Source: Xestospongia bergquistia
Lineage: Eukaryota; Porifera; Demospongiae; Haplosclerida; Petrosiidae
NCBI GenBank assembly: GCA_963965975.1
Contig: OZ014411.1
Location: forward strand, 5,813,001 to 5,877,000
DNA length: 64,000 nt
Reading direction: 5' to 3'
Position numbers and translations under genes: made by a program. Below, piece by piece: positions 1 through 10,526 of the stretch. The notes beneath the pieces are model-generated. The model did no database searches. It saw only the letters and a list, made by a program, of their open reading frames with translations, and was not told the DNA's origin. Each line of letters begins with the position of its first letter. Position 1 is the first letter of the stretch.

Positions 1-1039
1 CATTTTCTTCATGTTGTTCAGTATTTATAAGAGGACGGACCTACATTATCAATCAATGTAGACTATTAAAGACCTTTTAACTTGTAACAATACACTTTTT
101 AAACATAATCTAACGTACCCTCACTACTACTTGAACTGCAACACTTCCCGCCATGGCACGCCTCGACAATAAAATAATTATGGGCGTGGCAAGTTAATAA
201 ATGAATGTTAATAACAAGCGACACAATTATGGTGCAAAAATGTATCACTTGTGAGTTGTGACTACAATATGACAAATATTAGTGTGATATAATTATTAAT
301 AATTTTTAGTATTATGGTAAAGTCTTGTACTTTTATTGTCTATACTTAATATACTGCAAAAATAGACATCTCAATCTGTTCATTGTCTTTAAAGCAGTTG
401 TACATAGCCTTATATCATATAACAATTAAAAGTATACAAAATTATTGATGTGAATAAGTACATCTAACATAATAAAATTATAATGATAGTTCTAGTATAT
501 CAAATCACTTGATATATAGGATAATAAACAAATCCGTACATATACATCATGTACTTTAGTAAGTTTGATCACAGTGATCAAGTCAACTTAAATAATATAA
601 TTGTTACAATAAAAAGGAACTTAACTTATTGATAAATGACAAGAGATTCTTAAACTGTATACCTGTAGTTAGTTGGACATTCATGATGTTGGTATAGCAA
701 AGTAATCTTGTTGATGTGACATAAGTGGTTGTTGAACAGTCGTTAATCACAATGATATTAATATCATATATGAAGTATAAAGTACATATATAATTATATG
801 GTATAATTAAGGTATATAGTCCAATAGTCCTTACAAACAGATTGTGCACACAAGTATAAGTAGCATTTTAAATCAAAGACAACAAAGATTTACATACTTT
901 TATCAAATAATAGTTTTCACCAAATATTTAACAACTGTGGCAAATACGACAATTGACAAAAGAATGCAGATTTTATATCAATACAATGATGTTGGAGATG
1001 TCACTTTAAATCAACAGAAGAGCAAGGTCTGTTTGTCAT
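1..1039. other. AT-rich stretch, no supported gene
   Basis: Reading frames here are short, low in complexity and lack recognisable motifs. I see no RNA gene, clear repeat unit or splice-bordered exon that I could defend. Confidence 0.5.
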
Positions 1040-1103
1040 TGTTCCCCCATGGCTAACCTTGAATATGATTAGTTCTTTTAAATGTAGTAAATGATCTCTA
1101 AAA

Positions 1104-1220
1104 TTAAGCATTAGTTACTGCAATAGTGGTGGCTAATGTGAAAACTCTAACAACATTAGAAATACCTGCTTGTAATGATAACAGTCCACAAATTACATCA
1201 GTAATATCTTTTAACCCCTT
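1104..1220 (-). pseudogene. hAT-like transposase C-terminal fragment (left arm)
   Basis: The minus strand reads as a short open stretch with the sense KGLKDITDVICGLL, then an FTLATTIAVTNA-like end before a stop. The spacing resembles the dimerisation region of hAT transposases, where a hydrophobic helix is followed by an ATTIPVT-type segment. The fragment is under 40 codons and no catalytic part lies nearby, so it is a relic. Its inverted partner is at 8,915-9,028. The family call is from memory of hAT C-termini and is tentative. Confidence 0.4.
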
Positions 1221-1693
1221 GGTACTTCTTTCACATTCAATTTTTCAATCTCTTCATTTACTTTTACAACACTAGTACTAGTATAAATTGTACATGTCTA
1301 CATGGATATCTTAAGTAGATGTTGAGAACTGAGAACAGGTGAGTCCAGGAGATTCTACACTGCTGCCACTGTTTGTAGAAACGATTGAGGACTGAGAGGA
1401 AGATGTTTGGAAAGACTACTACTACTACTAAAATTGTACAATTTTCATCTGACTACACTATATATAGCTACAATAAATTCTCCCTCAACAAATTCATCGA
1501 CTTCATACAAAGGAGCTGCAAAACATAATAAAGAATATATATATAATATATGTAATATATATATCAAAGACATAATAACGCAAAGATTCTCACTAGCCAT
1601 ATTAATTGAAAAAGGCAATACTTGATCTGTAAACCGAGGCATCAAAGTATATCTATATATAATTATCAGAGTTTATGACTGTATATATATGTG

Positions 1694-1749
1694 TTTTTCC
1701 TTCTTTCATTTATATATAGTGATATATATATAAATGAAAGAAGGAAAAA
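1694..1749. repeat. Perfect 25-bp hairpin
   Basis: Arms 1,694-1,718 and 1,725-1,749 are exact reverse complements around a 6-base loop (GTGATA). Each arm is half pyrimidine or purine tract and half TA repeat. It could be a small MITE remnant or an RNA hairpin if transcribed; no flanking target duplication was found. Confidence 0.7.
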
Positions 1750-2010
1750 AATAATGCTTTCTTGTAGTTTTCAATACAAACTAAATATATAAAAAACATG
1801 CTCATTGCTTTGTATAGTTGTAATTATAAATTCTAGCTACTGAGCATATAATTGGGAATGGCAAAATCCATTTTTAATCAAATGTAAGTATAATAAAGAC
1901 CTATTTTAGTAAAGGCTTTTATAAAAACTCTATATATATACTCATTTTTGAAATTGTAGTGGTATATATACCCTTTTAGAATTTATGGAAAAAAATATAA
2001 TATACTTGTA

Positions 2011-2904
2011 CACAGTATAAAGTGATGGATAGAAAGTACCCAAACTTTTGGGTCAAAACACCTGCAACTCAGGTAACCCATGTCTTTGGTTAAAATAACC
2101 CAATGAAAATTATAGTTAAAGCAACTGTCAAATGTATTGGTGATTATAACCCACACCGATAGTTAAAGTAACATCTGACATAAGTAGTTGATGTAACAAT
2201 TGCTGTTACTTTAACTTCGTGCACTGTGGTTACTGTAACACTTAGTAGGTTTGATTCTAACATATGTTGCAGTTATCATTACTAGCAAAATAGGTTGTTA
2301 TAACTAATATTGTTAATATAAATCATTGGTGGTGACATGCTTCTTTGTTTGGTTTTATCATGTAATGTACTTTATTTTGATAGCCACACTGAAAAAAAGC
2401 ATGTTGTCATTTTAACTATAGTTACATCAATATGATCTAAGCCCAATTCAAAGTTCCTACAAGGCCAATACAAGTGTAACTCAATAAGAATGAAGTGAAC
2501 TAGTTGCATCTACAACCACATTGCTTTTACACCTACTTTACTATAGTAGTCAAATCATGGCTTCGATTGAAGCTATAAGCAGATACTATTTCAACTTAGT
2601 TAGGTTGAAACAGTATCCACCTCTCCCTCATAATTTCAGTTATTGGATATAAATTACAAAGACTACTTTTGGCTTCTAGTTGGCTTTTCACATATTAAGT
2701 TATACCAGTTTTTGGTTTTATGGTAACTCAATATTGGGCTTACATCAACTTGATGATATTCTGGTAACGAGGACAATTAAGGGTTGAAATGACAAAATCC
2801 AATTTAAATGCATTATTATACCTATGTCATTTCTGTTTCTTCACACCAGTCATTAATATCTGATTTATTTAATTACAATGTTTATCATGGTCATATTTAT
2901 ATTT
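2011..2904. mobile_element. Dispersed repeat family R1, copy 1
   Basis: This stretch is near-identical to 21,129-22,030. Both start at CACAGTA followed by an AAAGTGATGG block, and both contain many short motifs such as TAACCC and GTTACTTTAAC. It has no coding capacity. In the right arm of the GT6 duplication the matching place (about 7,770-7,790) lacks the repeat, so it inserted in the left arm after the arms separated or was lost from the right. Copy 2 seems to extend further (to about 22,330). The ends and superfamily are unresolved. Confidence 0.6.
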
Positions 2905-3032
2905 ATATAATTTTGCATCAACTGCCAATGCATTCATATCTACTTTAATTATTACAAATGTCTCAGTTAACATCTCCTAATTGATGTATATAACTGCTGT
3001 AAATATTAGGGTTTTCTTCTTTTTAAAAAACA

Positions 3033-4046
3033 TTAGCTACGAATAGCTTTGTGGTTTTTGTTCAAAGCAAGCAGTCTCTGTTTTGACCAGCCAATGCCTT
3101 CTGGGACACAATATTCTGGAGATAATACTTTAGTCGGAGGATGATCAATGAAATATCTATTAACATGACTCTCATCATGCCACAAAGCTATGTAGTTATA
3201 TTTACGAAGATCTGTTAATATATTCTTGACAATTGTATCAGCCATAGTGATGACTTCGCTCTGACAACCACCTAATACTCCACCAGCGAAATAGTATTCT
3301 CCTTCAGAAGGTTTAATATAAGCTGTTGATTTAGGGTTTCTGTCATAAGTAAATGTAGATCTAGGTTTGTTATAAAAAGTAGGGTGTAGGGTACCTACTC
3401 TTGAACCCAATGCCTCACTATTAAAATGAGAAACAAGACGCATATCAACATCAACTTGAAACATGAAATCCATATCATGGTAGATGTCTCTGTGTTTACT
3501 AATAAACTGAAATCTCACTAAAGTATTATTTGGCCAGCCTTGACTTTTCTCCATAATACTTACAATATGACGGTTTGTTTTCACTTTAGCTACTTCATCA
3601 AGTTTATCTGAGATAACAAAATAAGTAACATTATGATCTCTCATGAAGTACTGGTCAGCACTTGTAATAAGAGGTTGTAAGAACTTTATGTACTTGGCAA
3701 TAGCAACAATATTAAGTCCTACATTGTAGACTCCCTGTGGTTGTCTTGCTACTACGTTGGCTTCAGTATCAGTCCATACTATTGGTGCTCCCCAAGGTGT
3801 CTCTATTCTAAATCTTGATTCAGTTTTGCTAACGTTTGGTAAAGAAGGTAACCCTGGTTGATCTTTTGAAAGAAGTTTTAATGATTGAAATGGGCAGCTT
3901 CTCTTTGACTGATCAGGTGTAATTTTAATTGGTACAAAAAATAGTCTTGAAGATAAGTCCGGCCTTTTGAAATAAATAAATAACATTAACATTATGCTAA
4001 TCGCCATGACAATGAGAATACTAAGCTTTTCCTTTCTGTTAGTCAT
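3033..4046 (-). CDS. Glycosyltransferase family 6 (ABO/GGTA1-type), paralog A
   Basis: This is a type II Golgi-type enzyme expected to transfer Gal or GalNAc with retention from a UDP-sugar to a terminal galactose. The 337 residues show a short cytosolic tail, one membrane helix at about residues 9-26, a stem and a full GT6 catalytic domain. Diagnostic motifs are ETPWGAPIVW (about 82-91), the metal-binding DVD in FQVDVDM (198-201), YYFAGGVLGG at the donor-specificity site (about 251-260) and WHDESHVNRYF with its conserved Glu (289-299). I chose the ATG at 4,046; the frame continues upstream to a GTG, which is an unlikely eukaryotic start. There are no introns. The gene faces away from paralog B across 2.6 kb. 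The frame is intact and the acceptor is unknown. Confidence 0.88.
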   Translation of the reverse strand: MTNRKEKLSILIVMAISIMLMLFIYFKRPDLSSRLFFVPIKITPDQSKRSCPFQSLKLLSKDQPGLPSLPNVSKTESRFRIETPWGAPIVWTDTEANVVARQPQGVYNVGLNIVAIAKYIKFLQPLITSADQYFMRDHNVTYFVISDKLDEVAKVKTNRHIVSIMEKSQGWPNNTLVRFQFISKHRDIYHDMDFMFQVDVDMRLVSHFNSEALGSRVGTLHPTFYNKPRSTFTYDRNPKSTAYIKPSEGEYYFAGGVLGGCQSEVITMADTIVKNILTDLRKYNYIALWHDESHVNRYFIDHPPTKVLSPEYCVPEGIGWSKQRLLALNKNHKAIRS

Positions 4047-6668
4047 TCCGAATTTTTTAACTGTCACGTGGTACCGCGGTACCGCCTTTTTGTTTATAAA
4101 GGGGTGGGTCCATGCTCAGCTTAGCATGAGCGCACGTGATCTATTAAGCAGGATGGAGATCTCCCTTCCAATTTTTTAGTGTTTAAAGGAATTGATCTCA
4201 TTTCTACTGATTTACCTTTTGTATACAATTATTATAAATGTATTTCTATTTATAATATATTTTAAGATTTTTGCAAACAAATTAATATAAAAATCGCTTA
4301 AATTGTTCATTTGTATTAATTTACTAAAACAATTTGTTAAATGATACATTTGAGACTCTTACTTCTTATAGCAACATTAATGCTGAAATATTTAAATATA
4401 TAAGTAGTATTTATTAAGGAATAAACTAAATGTATTTAAAGCAATAACTTTGAAGTAAATCTTTTTACTTTGTAAATCCAATGGATCTAGAGAGGTCACT
4501 GAGGTACTTGTGTCCATAACCTTTTCCATTCCGACTTTAGTGTTCTTTTACAGAGAAGTGTCCACTAATTTCAATTCATTCAGGTCAACATTATGACTTC
4601 TCAGAAAGATCATGCATATAGTTAAGGCTGTCTTAATTATAACCTCTATAGTGACAGCCCTCACACACGTCTGACAATTCATTCGTTTAACTAATGATAT
4701 AACAGACAATAATTTACTACATGACATGTCAGCTAATACATTAATAAATAAATCTGAATGTTTACAAGTATCTTTAAATGTAACTCAAATATAACTACTA
4801 TACTGATTAAATCAACCAATCTATTTTAACAGTTATTAATTAACAATTAAATTTTAGATTGTTATATCATATAAACATCTAGATTGACTTTGACTATTGC
4901 CTAGCCTATCTTTCCAAATTGACATCTTCTTTGTCATGTAGTGGAATAACACAGGAGAAATTATAATCAAAGCATAGGTTCAAAGGTCAGCTGTATAAGT
5001 GACTAAAAGGTAAACATTTATTAGTGGACAGAATGTAAAATAAACAATGGAATGGAGTAATAATTAATTCCTAGATTATATGCTCAGTAATTAGAATTTT
5101 ATAAATTACAACTATTATATTGCAAAGCAATGAGAATGTTTTGTATATTTTGTTTGTATTAAAAACTACAAGAAAACATGACACATTTATTGTCACATAT
5201 ACAGTCATATATAAACTCTAAAAATTATAAGATACTTTGATGTCTCTGTTTTACAGATCTTATAAGATATATTACATTATTAAATGTGCAAAATGGATGT
5301 AGCTATCGAAAAGGTCAATGTAGTATAATTAATTATGTTTCACAATGCGCTCATGATCACATTGTGTTTCCTCCATGGTGATTCAATGCATTACGTTCAC
5401 CAGATGAATAAGTTAATTTAATCTTAGCAAAAGAAATTAATTAATAGATAGGAGGAACAAGACAGCTTACTAATACTTTTACATCTTTACTTGATTCTGG
5501 TACTTCTTATGATTGTTGAATCACCTCAGATGTTGTTTCCTCAAAATCATCTAAATACAACTTTCTATGTTTCAATTTACTTAGCCTGGTGTTTATACAA
5601 TACATGAATCTAGAATGTCTATAACAGCTTTCTTCTCCATTTCAGCCTTTTGTAGGAGCTGTGGTAACTTGCTGCATACACTTATATATGACAAATGTAT
5701 GTCTGCTTGCATCCCACATTCAAACATATCAGATTGAAAGTGCTCCCTATGTATACGTAAATTATCTATAATTTCATGAATTTTGCCTGCTTTGAACCAT
5801 AAAAATTAATTTCTTTACACTTTTACTTGTTCCTTGAATGACACCAACTTTACACAAAAGACACTGTTCAAACACTTTAATTATTACTAGCCATAATCTG
5901 AATATCGCATAATTCTAACCAACTGCTATTGAAAATGAAATTGTAAGGACAGATTGGACTAAAAAAGAGCCTGACAGATATACTGCTTTACTCAATAAAC
6001 ATCTCTGTACATGTCATGGCTCTTTGCATAGGTCAGAATAAAGGAGTCAGCATGCTGAGCTCATTTACACTGAAATACTTAAAAGAACTGGCTGTCATTG
6101 TGTTTCTGTTGAATCAACATTTTTAAAGTGCCCTCCTCTCTCTTCACACTACTTCATCGCAATGTTAGACTATTTGTGATGGCTACTTGTAGTACTGATA
6201 GAAACTTTGCTGCTCTACTCTGCTCTAAAACAGCTAGGAAGACCAAATATATCTCTTTAAAAAGAGCAACTCTTGTCTATTAAACCTATATACGACGAAA
6301 AGATGTCTTTGTGTGTTTTTGTATCAACAACACTGAACAACTTTGTCACTCTTCTTGCTTCAACTAAATCTCTGCAGTGTAGTGAATGAAACGTCATCAA
6401 TATAAACCCAGCCCATTAATTTCGTCATTTAATTTAAAATGTTGTAATTATGTTGTCACAATATTGCATAAAATTACAATATTGCATAAAATAAAGCAGT
6501 AGTTGCCAGGCGTTCTTTTCTTTCGCGAACGCCTGCTATACTTACGTTTGACAAGGCCCGTCCCTTACCGCAGGGGGGGACTAGCTACTCGAAGGTTCAA
6601 TGGATCACGTGGGCTATTCCACTCAACCAACGAGGGGGCGGTAACAACACGTGACATTTAGATTCTGG
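4047..6668. other. Spacer between divergent GT6 genes
   Basis: This region holds the two upstream regions of the GT6 pair. CACGTG E-box-like sites lie just upstream of both starts (near 4,060, and at about 6,606 and 6,647). A 14-base palindrome, GGTACCGCGGTACC, sits beside the left gene. Stretch 5,066-5,270 repeats sequence also seen near 1,760 and 7,960-8,130. Weak coding-like fragments occur at 5,593-5,785 (minus) and about 5,941-6,110 (plus); neither was recognised. Confidence 0.45.
5593..5785 (-). pseudogene. Possible orphan 3' exon, unrecognised
   Basis: The minus strand is open for about 64 codons to a TAA at 5,593-5,595, with amphipathic helical character (for example LPQLLQKAEMEKKAVIDIL). 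It begins after an AG that could be a splice acceptor. No upstream exon could be linked, so it may be a relic of a host gene or transposon. It was not recognised as any family. Confidence 0.2.
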
Positions 6669-7670
6669 ATGGCTAACAGAAAGGAAAAGTCCTGTATCCT
6701 CATTGTTGGGACAATTAGTATAATTTTACTATTTATTTATTTCGAACGGCCGGGCTTATTCTCGGTGGAACCAATTAAAGTTACACCTGATCAATCAAAG
6801 AGAAGCTGCCCATTTCAATCATTAAGACTTCTTTCGAAAGATGAACCAGGGTTACCTTCTTTACCAAACGTTAGCAAGACTCAATCAAGAATTAGAATAG
6901 AGACACCTTGGGGAGCACCAATAGTATGGGCTGATACTGAAGCCAATGTATTAGCTAGACAACCAAAGGGAGTCTACAATGTAGGACTTAATATTGTTGC
7001 TATTGCCAAGTACATAAAGTTCTTACAACCTCTTATTACAAGTGCTGACAAGTACTTCATGAGAGATCACAAGGTTACTTATTTTGTTATCTCAGATAAA
7101 CTTGATGAAGTGGCTAAAGTGATAACAAACCGTCATATTGTAAGTATTATGGAGAAAAGTCAAGGCTGGCCAAATAATACTTTAGTGAGATTTCAGTTTA
7201 TTAGTAAACACAGAGACATCTACCATGATATGAACTTTATGTTTCAAGTTGATGTTGATATGCTCTTTGTTTCTCATTTTAATAGTGAGGCATTGGGTTC
7301 AAGAGTAGGTACCCTACATCCTTCTTTTTATAACAAACCTAGATCTACATTTACTTATGACATAAACCCTAAATCAACAGCTTATGTTAAACCTTCTGAA
7401 GGAGAATACTATTTCGCTGGTGGAGTATTAGGTGGTTGTCAGAGCGAAGTCATTACTATGGCTGATACAATTGTCAAGAATATATTAACAGATCTTCGTA
7501 AATATAACTACATAGCTTTGTGGCATGATGAGAGTCATGTTAATAGGTATTTCATTGATCATCCTCCGACTAAAGTATTATCTTCAGAGTACTGTACCGA
7601 AGAAGGTAAGGGCTGGCCGAATCAGAGACTGCTTGCTTTGAATAAAAACCACAAAGCTATTCGTAGTTAA
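6669..7670 (+). CDS. Glycosyltransferase family 6 (ABO/GGTA1-type), paralog B
   Basis: This is the close paralog of the gene at 3,033-4,046, in opposite orientation, with most residues identical from the membrane segment to the C-terminus. The 333 residues have a short tail, one membrane helix, the ETPWGAPIVW block, FQVDVDM with the metal-binding DVD, the YYFAGGVLGG donor-site segment and WHDESHVNRYF. The chosen start is the ATG at 6,669; a GTG lies six codons upstream in frame. The gene is intronless and intact. Differences from paralog A cluster in the stem and near the C-terminus (SSEYCTEEGKGW against SPEYCVPEGIGW), which could tune acceptor use. Both copies keep the catalytic residues, so both may be active. 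Confidence 0.88.
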   Translation: MANRKEKSCILIVGTISIILLFIYFERPGLFSVEPIKVTPDQSKRSCPFQSLRLLSKDEPGLPSLPNVSKTQSRIRIETPWGAPIVWADTEANVLARQPKGVYNVGLNIVAIAKYIKFLQPLITSADKYFMRDHKVTYFVISDKLDEVAKVITNRHIVSIMEKSQGWPNNTLVRFQFISKHRDIYHDMNFMFQVDVDMLFVSHFNSEALGSRVGTLHPSFYNKPRSTFTYDINPKSTAYVKPSEGEYYFAGGVLGGCQSEVITMADTIVKNILTDLRKYNYIALWHDESHVNRYFIDHPPTKVLSSEYCTEEGKGWPNQRLLALNKNHKAIRS

Positions 7671-8474
7671 TGTTTTTCAAAAAGAAGAAAACCCTATAAT
7701 ATTTACGGCAGTTATACATCAATATAACTGAGACATTAAAGTAAATATGAATTCATTGATAGTTGATGCAAAATTTTGTTTGTGTATACAAGTATATTAT
7801 ATTTGTTTGCCATAAATGCTAAAAGGGTATACATACCACTACAATTTTCAAACATGAGGTTATAGAGTTTCTATGAAAGCCTTTACTAAAATAGGTCTAT
7901 ATTATTATATTTTTATGTGATTAAAAATGGATTTTGCCTTTCCCAACTTATATACTCACTAACTAGAATTTACAACTCTACAATGCAATTCAATGAGTGT
8001 TTTTTATATATTTAGTTTGTATTGAAAACTACAAGAAAACATGACATGTTTCCTTTTTGTATTTATTGTCACATATGCTGTGGTAAATTCTGAAAATTAT
8101 AGCCCCTGTTTTACAGATCTTATAAGACTCATGCAAGTGTTGGCTTTTTCTATGAATATGAATCCTTGCATTGTTATCTCCTTGATATATACATATAAAA
8201 ATATTTTAGGTATACTATTAATTGTTATTTTAATTTTGTACTTTGTGTACATGTATATGTGCCCACTTACAATTAACTGTTTGTTGAATGTATAAGAAAA
8301 TCAATCAAGGGAAATATTACAAGGAGGATCTACAATTGGAGTTTAATACATACATATGAGAAAAAGAAACAATTAAAAAACAGATCATCAATTCACAATC
8401 AAAGTCAGATGAAGAAAAGGAGATGTAGAGATGATAATAGTCAGATGAAAATTGTACAATTTTATAGAGGTAGT

Positions 8475-8709
8475 ACACTGTAAAAATTAATATGTTATTT
8501 TAACAACTAATTTGTAGCTTAAATGGTTTAGCTACTATGGAGTATAGAATTCTTGTGTATTACTTACTACGTAACTTGTTGGCATGTTGTTCCTTTAAAA
8601 ACCAACAAAGTATACAATGAGTAATTCATGTAAATTCTATATTCCATAGTAATCCACCCATGTAAAGTACAAACTAATTGTTAAAATGACATATTATTTT
8701 TTACAGTGT
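8475..8709. mobile_element. MITE with about 45-bp terminal inverted repeats
   Basis: The ends starting ACACTGTAAAAA and finishing TTTTTTACAGTGT are inverted copies that continue inward for about 45 bases with few mismatches. TAGT flanks both sides and is likely the target duplication. The left arm of the GT6 duplication shows the empty site near 1,410-1,440, confirming a discrete insertion. There is no coding capacity; the superfamily is unresolved. Confidence 0.75.
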
Positions 8710-8914
8710 AGTGACAAATGTCTTCCTCTCTGTCCTCAGTCTCTAATCTTGTTTCTAGAAACAGTGGCAGCAGTGTAGAATCTCATGGAGCCACCTGTTC
8801 TCACTTCTCAACATCTACTTAAGATATCCATGTATAGACATATACAATTTATACTAGTACTAGTGTTGTAAAAGTAAATAAAGAAATTGAAAAATTGAAT
8901 GTGAAAGAAGCACC

Positions 8915-9028
8915 AAGGGGTTAAAAGATATTACTGATGTAATTTGTGAACTGTTACCTTTACAAGCAGATATTCCTAATATTGTTAGAGTTTTCACATT
9001 AGCCACCATGCACTATTGCAGTAACTAA
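8915..9028 (+). pseudogene. hAT-like transposase C-terminal fragment (right arm)
   Basis: An open stretch of 37 codons ends in TAA and contains DITDVICELLPLQADIPNIV followed by RVFTLAT. It is the inverted partner of 1,104-1,220. Together the two copies suggest a hAT dimerisation region. This copy carries extra bases after the TLAT segment that break the family pattern. Confidence 0.4.
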
Positions 9029-9080
9029 TGTTTAATTTTAGAGATCATTTTCTATATTTAAAAGAGTTAATCATATTTAA

Positions 9081-10526
9081 GGTCAGCCATGTGACTCACA
9101 GACCTTGTTCTTCTGTCGACTGAAAGTGACATCTCCAATTAAAGCATTGTCTTTTGATACTTTTGTTGATAAGTTTAGTATTTTGGATCAAAACCACAAA
9201 TTGATAAATGTATAGTTAAATAAATGGCTTTCGTTCTATAATAACATTCATGGTGAATCACATCCTGTGGTAATTTCAATAATATTCATAGTGAATTATT
9301 GAACCTCACCTTAAAATATTATATAATACTCAATCGTTACTGTGATGAGGCTATTGTGTAACAGAATATAGTGAAAAAAGTTATGGTAAAATACTATGTA
9401 ATTTCTTTCAGTATTGTCCAGATTTGCCATCAGAATTCCCTTGGAATCCTATAATTTCATCTCATATCATATCATTCTACAAAGATAAGGGATTGTGGGA
9501 ATAAGGATAGCATAGGATCTTTCTACAGATCTCCTATATTCTGATGGTAAACCTAGACATGTATGATTTCTTTGGGACTTGCTGCTTTTAAAACAAATAA
9601 AAACGTGGATGGGATATGGAGACTGTTACTGATGCATTTACTCTTCAGCTATTACAAAGATACATGTAGTTTGTGATGACTTTCCTTGTTTCCAGGAAAG
9701 GGTTGAGCATTGCCAAAGGCTTGTGTATTTTGTATATTCTTTATTATGTTTTGCAGCTCCTTTTTTACAAGGTCAATGAATTTGTCGAAGGAGAATTTAT
9801 TGTAATGTTTCAGAAAACAATCTCTGATAGAGAAGGTATTACTGTGTATAAAATAGGTTTGATGTATTGTCTATTGATAATATTGAGGCAAGCATGTATA
9901 TAGGATTAACAAAAAGGGTTACTTTTTTGGGAAATAGTCCATGCAACCTAAAAAATAAGCTTTAAATAAATTTTTATTGGGGTTTGATCGATTGAAATCT
10001 TATTATGTACACTTTATATAAATGGCAGTAGGATTAACTTATTTCACTCATTGCATATATATACTATTTCAAACAAAAATTATTGCATCAAATTTTTCAC
10101 TTGAAAAAGGGACTTTGCTCATCTTCCCTTGTAAATAGCATATATGATATTCAAAAATGAAACACAGATGGTGTCATATTTTATTGTACATTATTTTATG
10201 TGTCCAAATCCTCTCTAATTGAATTGTAGCATGTAATATTGATACTAATAGATAGTGTGCAAGTACATACCTAGCAGTACAAAAATGAATACCAATATAT
10301 ACCATGTACAGTAAAGTATAATATCATGTAGTACCATTGAATAAAGACAAAATAATTAGCTGGTGATTAATAATATTGTGCACATCCACTTTCTGTTTAT
10401 TTTATACTAATTGACATGTATTAATAACTATAATTATGGTGAGGTTGCATATTTATAATATAACAAATCTAGGTATTATAATTAACTGTAAAGAACAGTT
10501 AATAGTTTATTGAACAAGCAGCAGTT
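9081..10526. other. No supported gene; scattered repeats
   Basis: The sequence is AT-rich. An imperfect inverted repeat lies at about 9,415-9,560 (TTTGCCATCAGAAT against ATTCTGATGGTAAA). Block 9,740-9,810 matches a block near 1,480-1,520 in reverse. Nothing else could be defended. Confidence 0.4.

Larger units (their letters stand above)
1040..4080. repeat. Left arm of inverted duplication carrying a GT6 gene
   Basis: Read on the minus strand, this arm runs parallel to 6,640-9,080 read on the plus strand. Matching landmarks in order are the GT6 gene, about 110 bases of its 3' flank, the stretch ending in the AAAAACTACAAG-type motif (near 1,760), the block at 1,310-1,440 and the hAT-like fragment at 1,104-1,220. 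The arms differ by element insertions: the left has the repeat at 2,011-2,904 and the right has the MITE at 8,475-8,709. Block order is not perfectly conserved, because the block near 1,480-1,520 has its partner at about 9,740-9,810, further out than expected. Confidence 0.7.
6640..9080. repeat. Right arm of inverted duplication carrying a GT6 gene
   Basis: This is the counterpart of 1,040-4,080 in opposite orientation. Similarity starts just upstream of the GT6 start, covers the whole gene and its 3' flank to about 7,785, resumes at about 7,810-8,040 and again at 8,430-9,080. Interruptions are the R1 repeat (left arm only) and the MITE at 8,475-8,709 (right arm only). Confidence 0.7.

Noticed and set aside
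6651..6668. GTG as start of GT6 paralog B (and the equal site at 4,065-4,067 for paralog A)
   Set aside because: Eukaryotic genes rarely start at GTG. An in-frame ATG follows within seven codons in both copies, just before the membrane segment.
8041..8295. Small secreted or membrane protein
   Set aside because: It is hydrophobic, but its sequence is part of a duplicated AT-rich block whose other copies are not open; likely chance.
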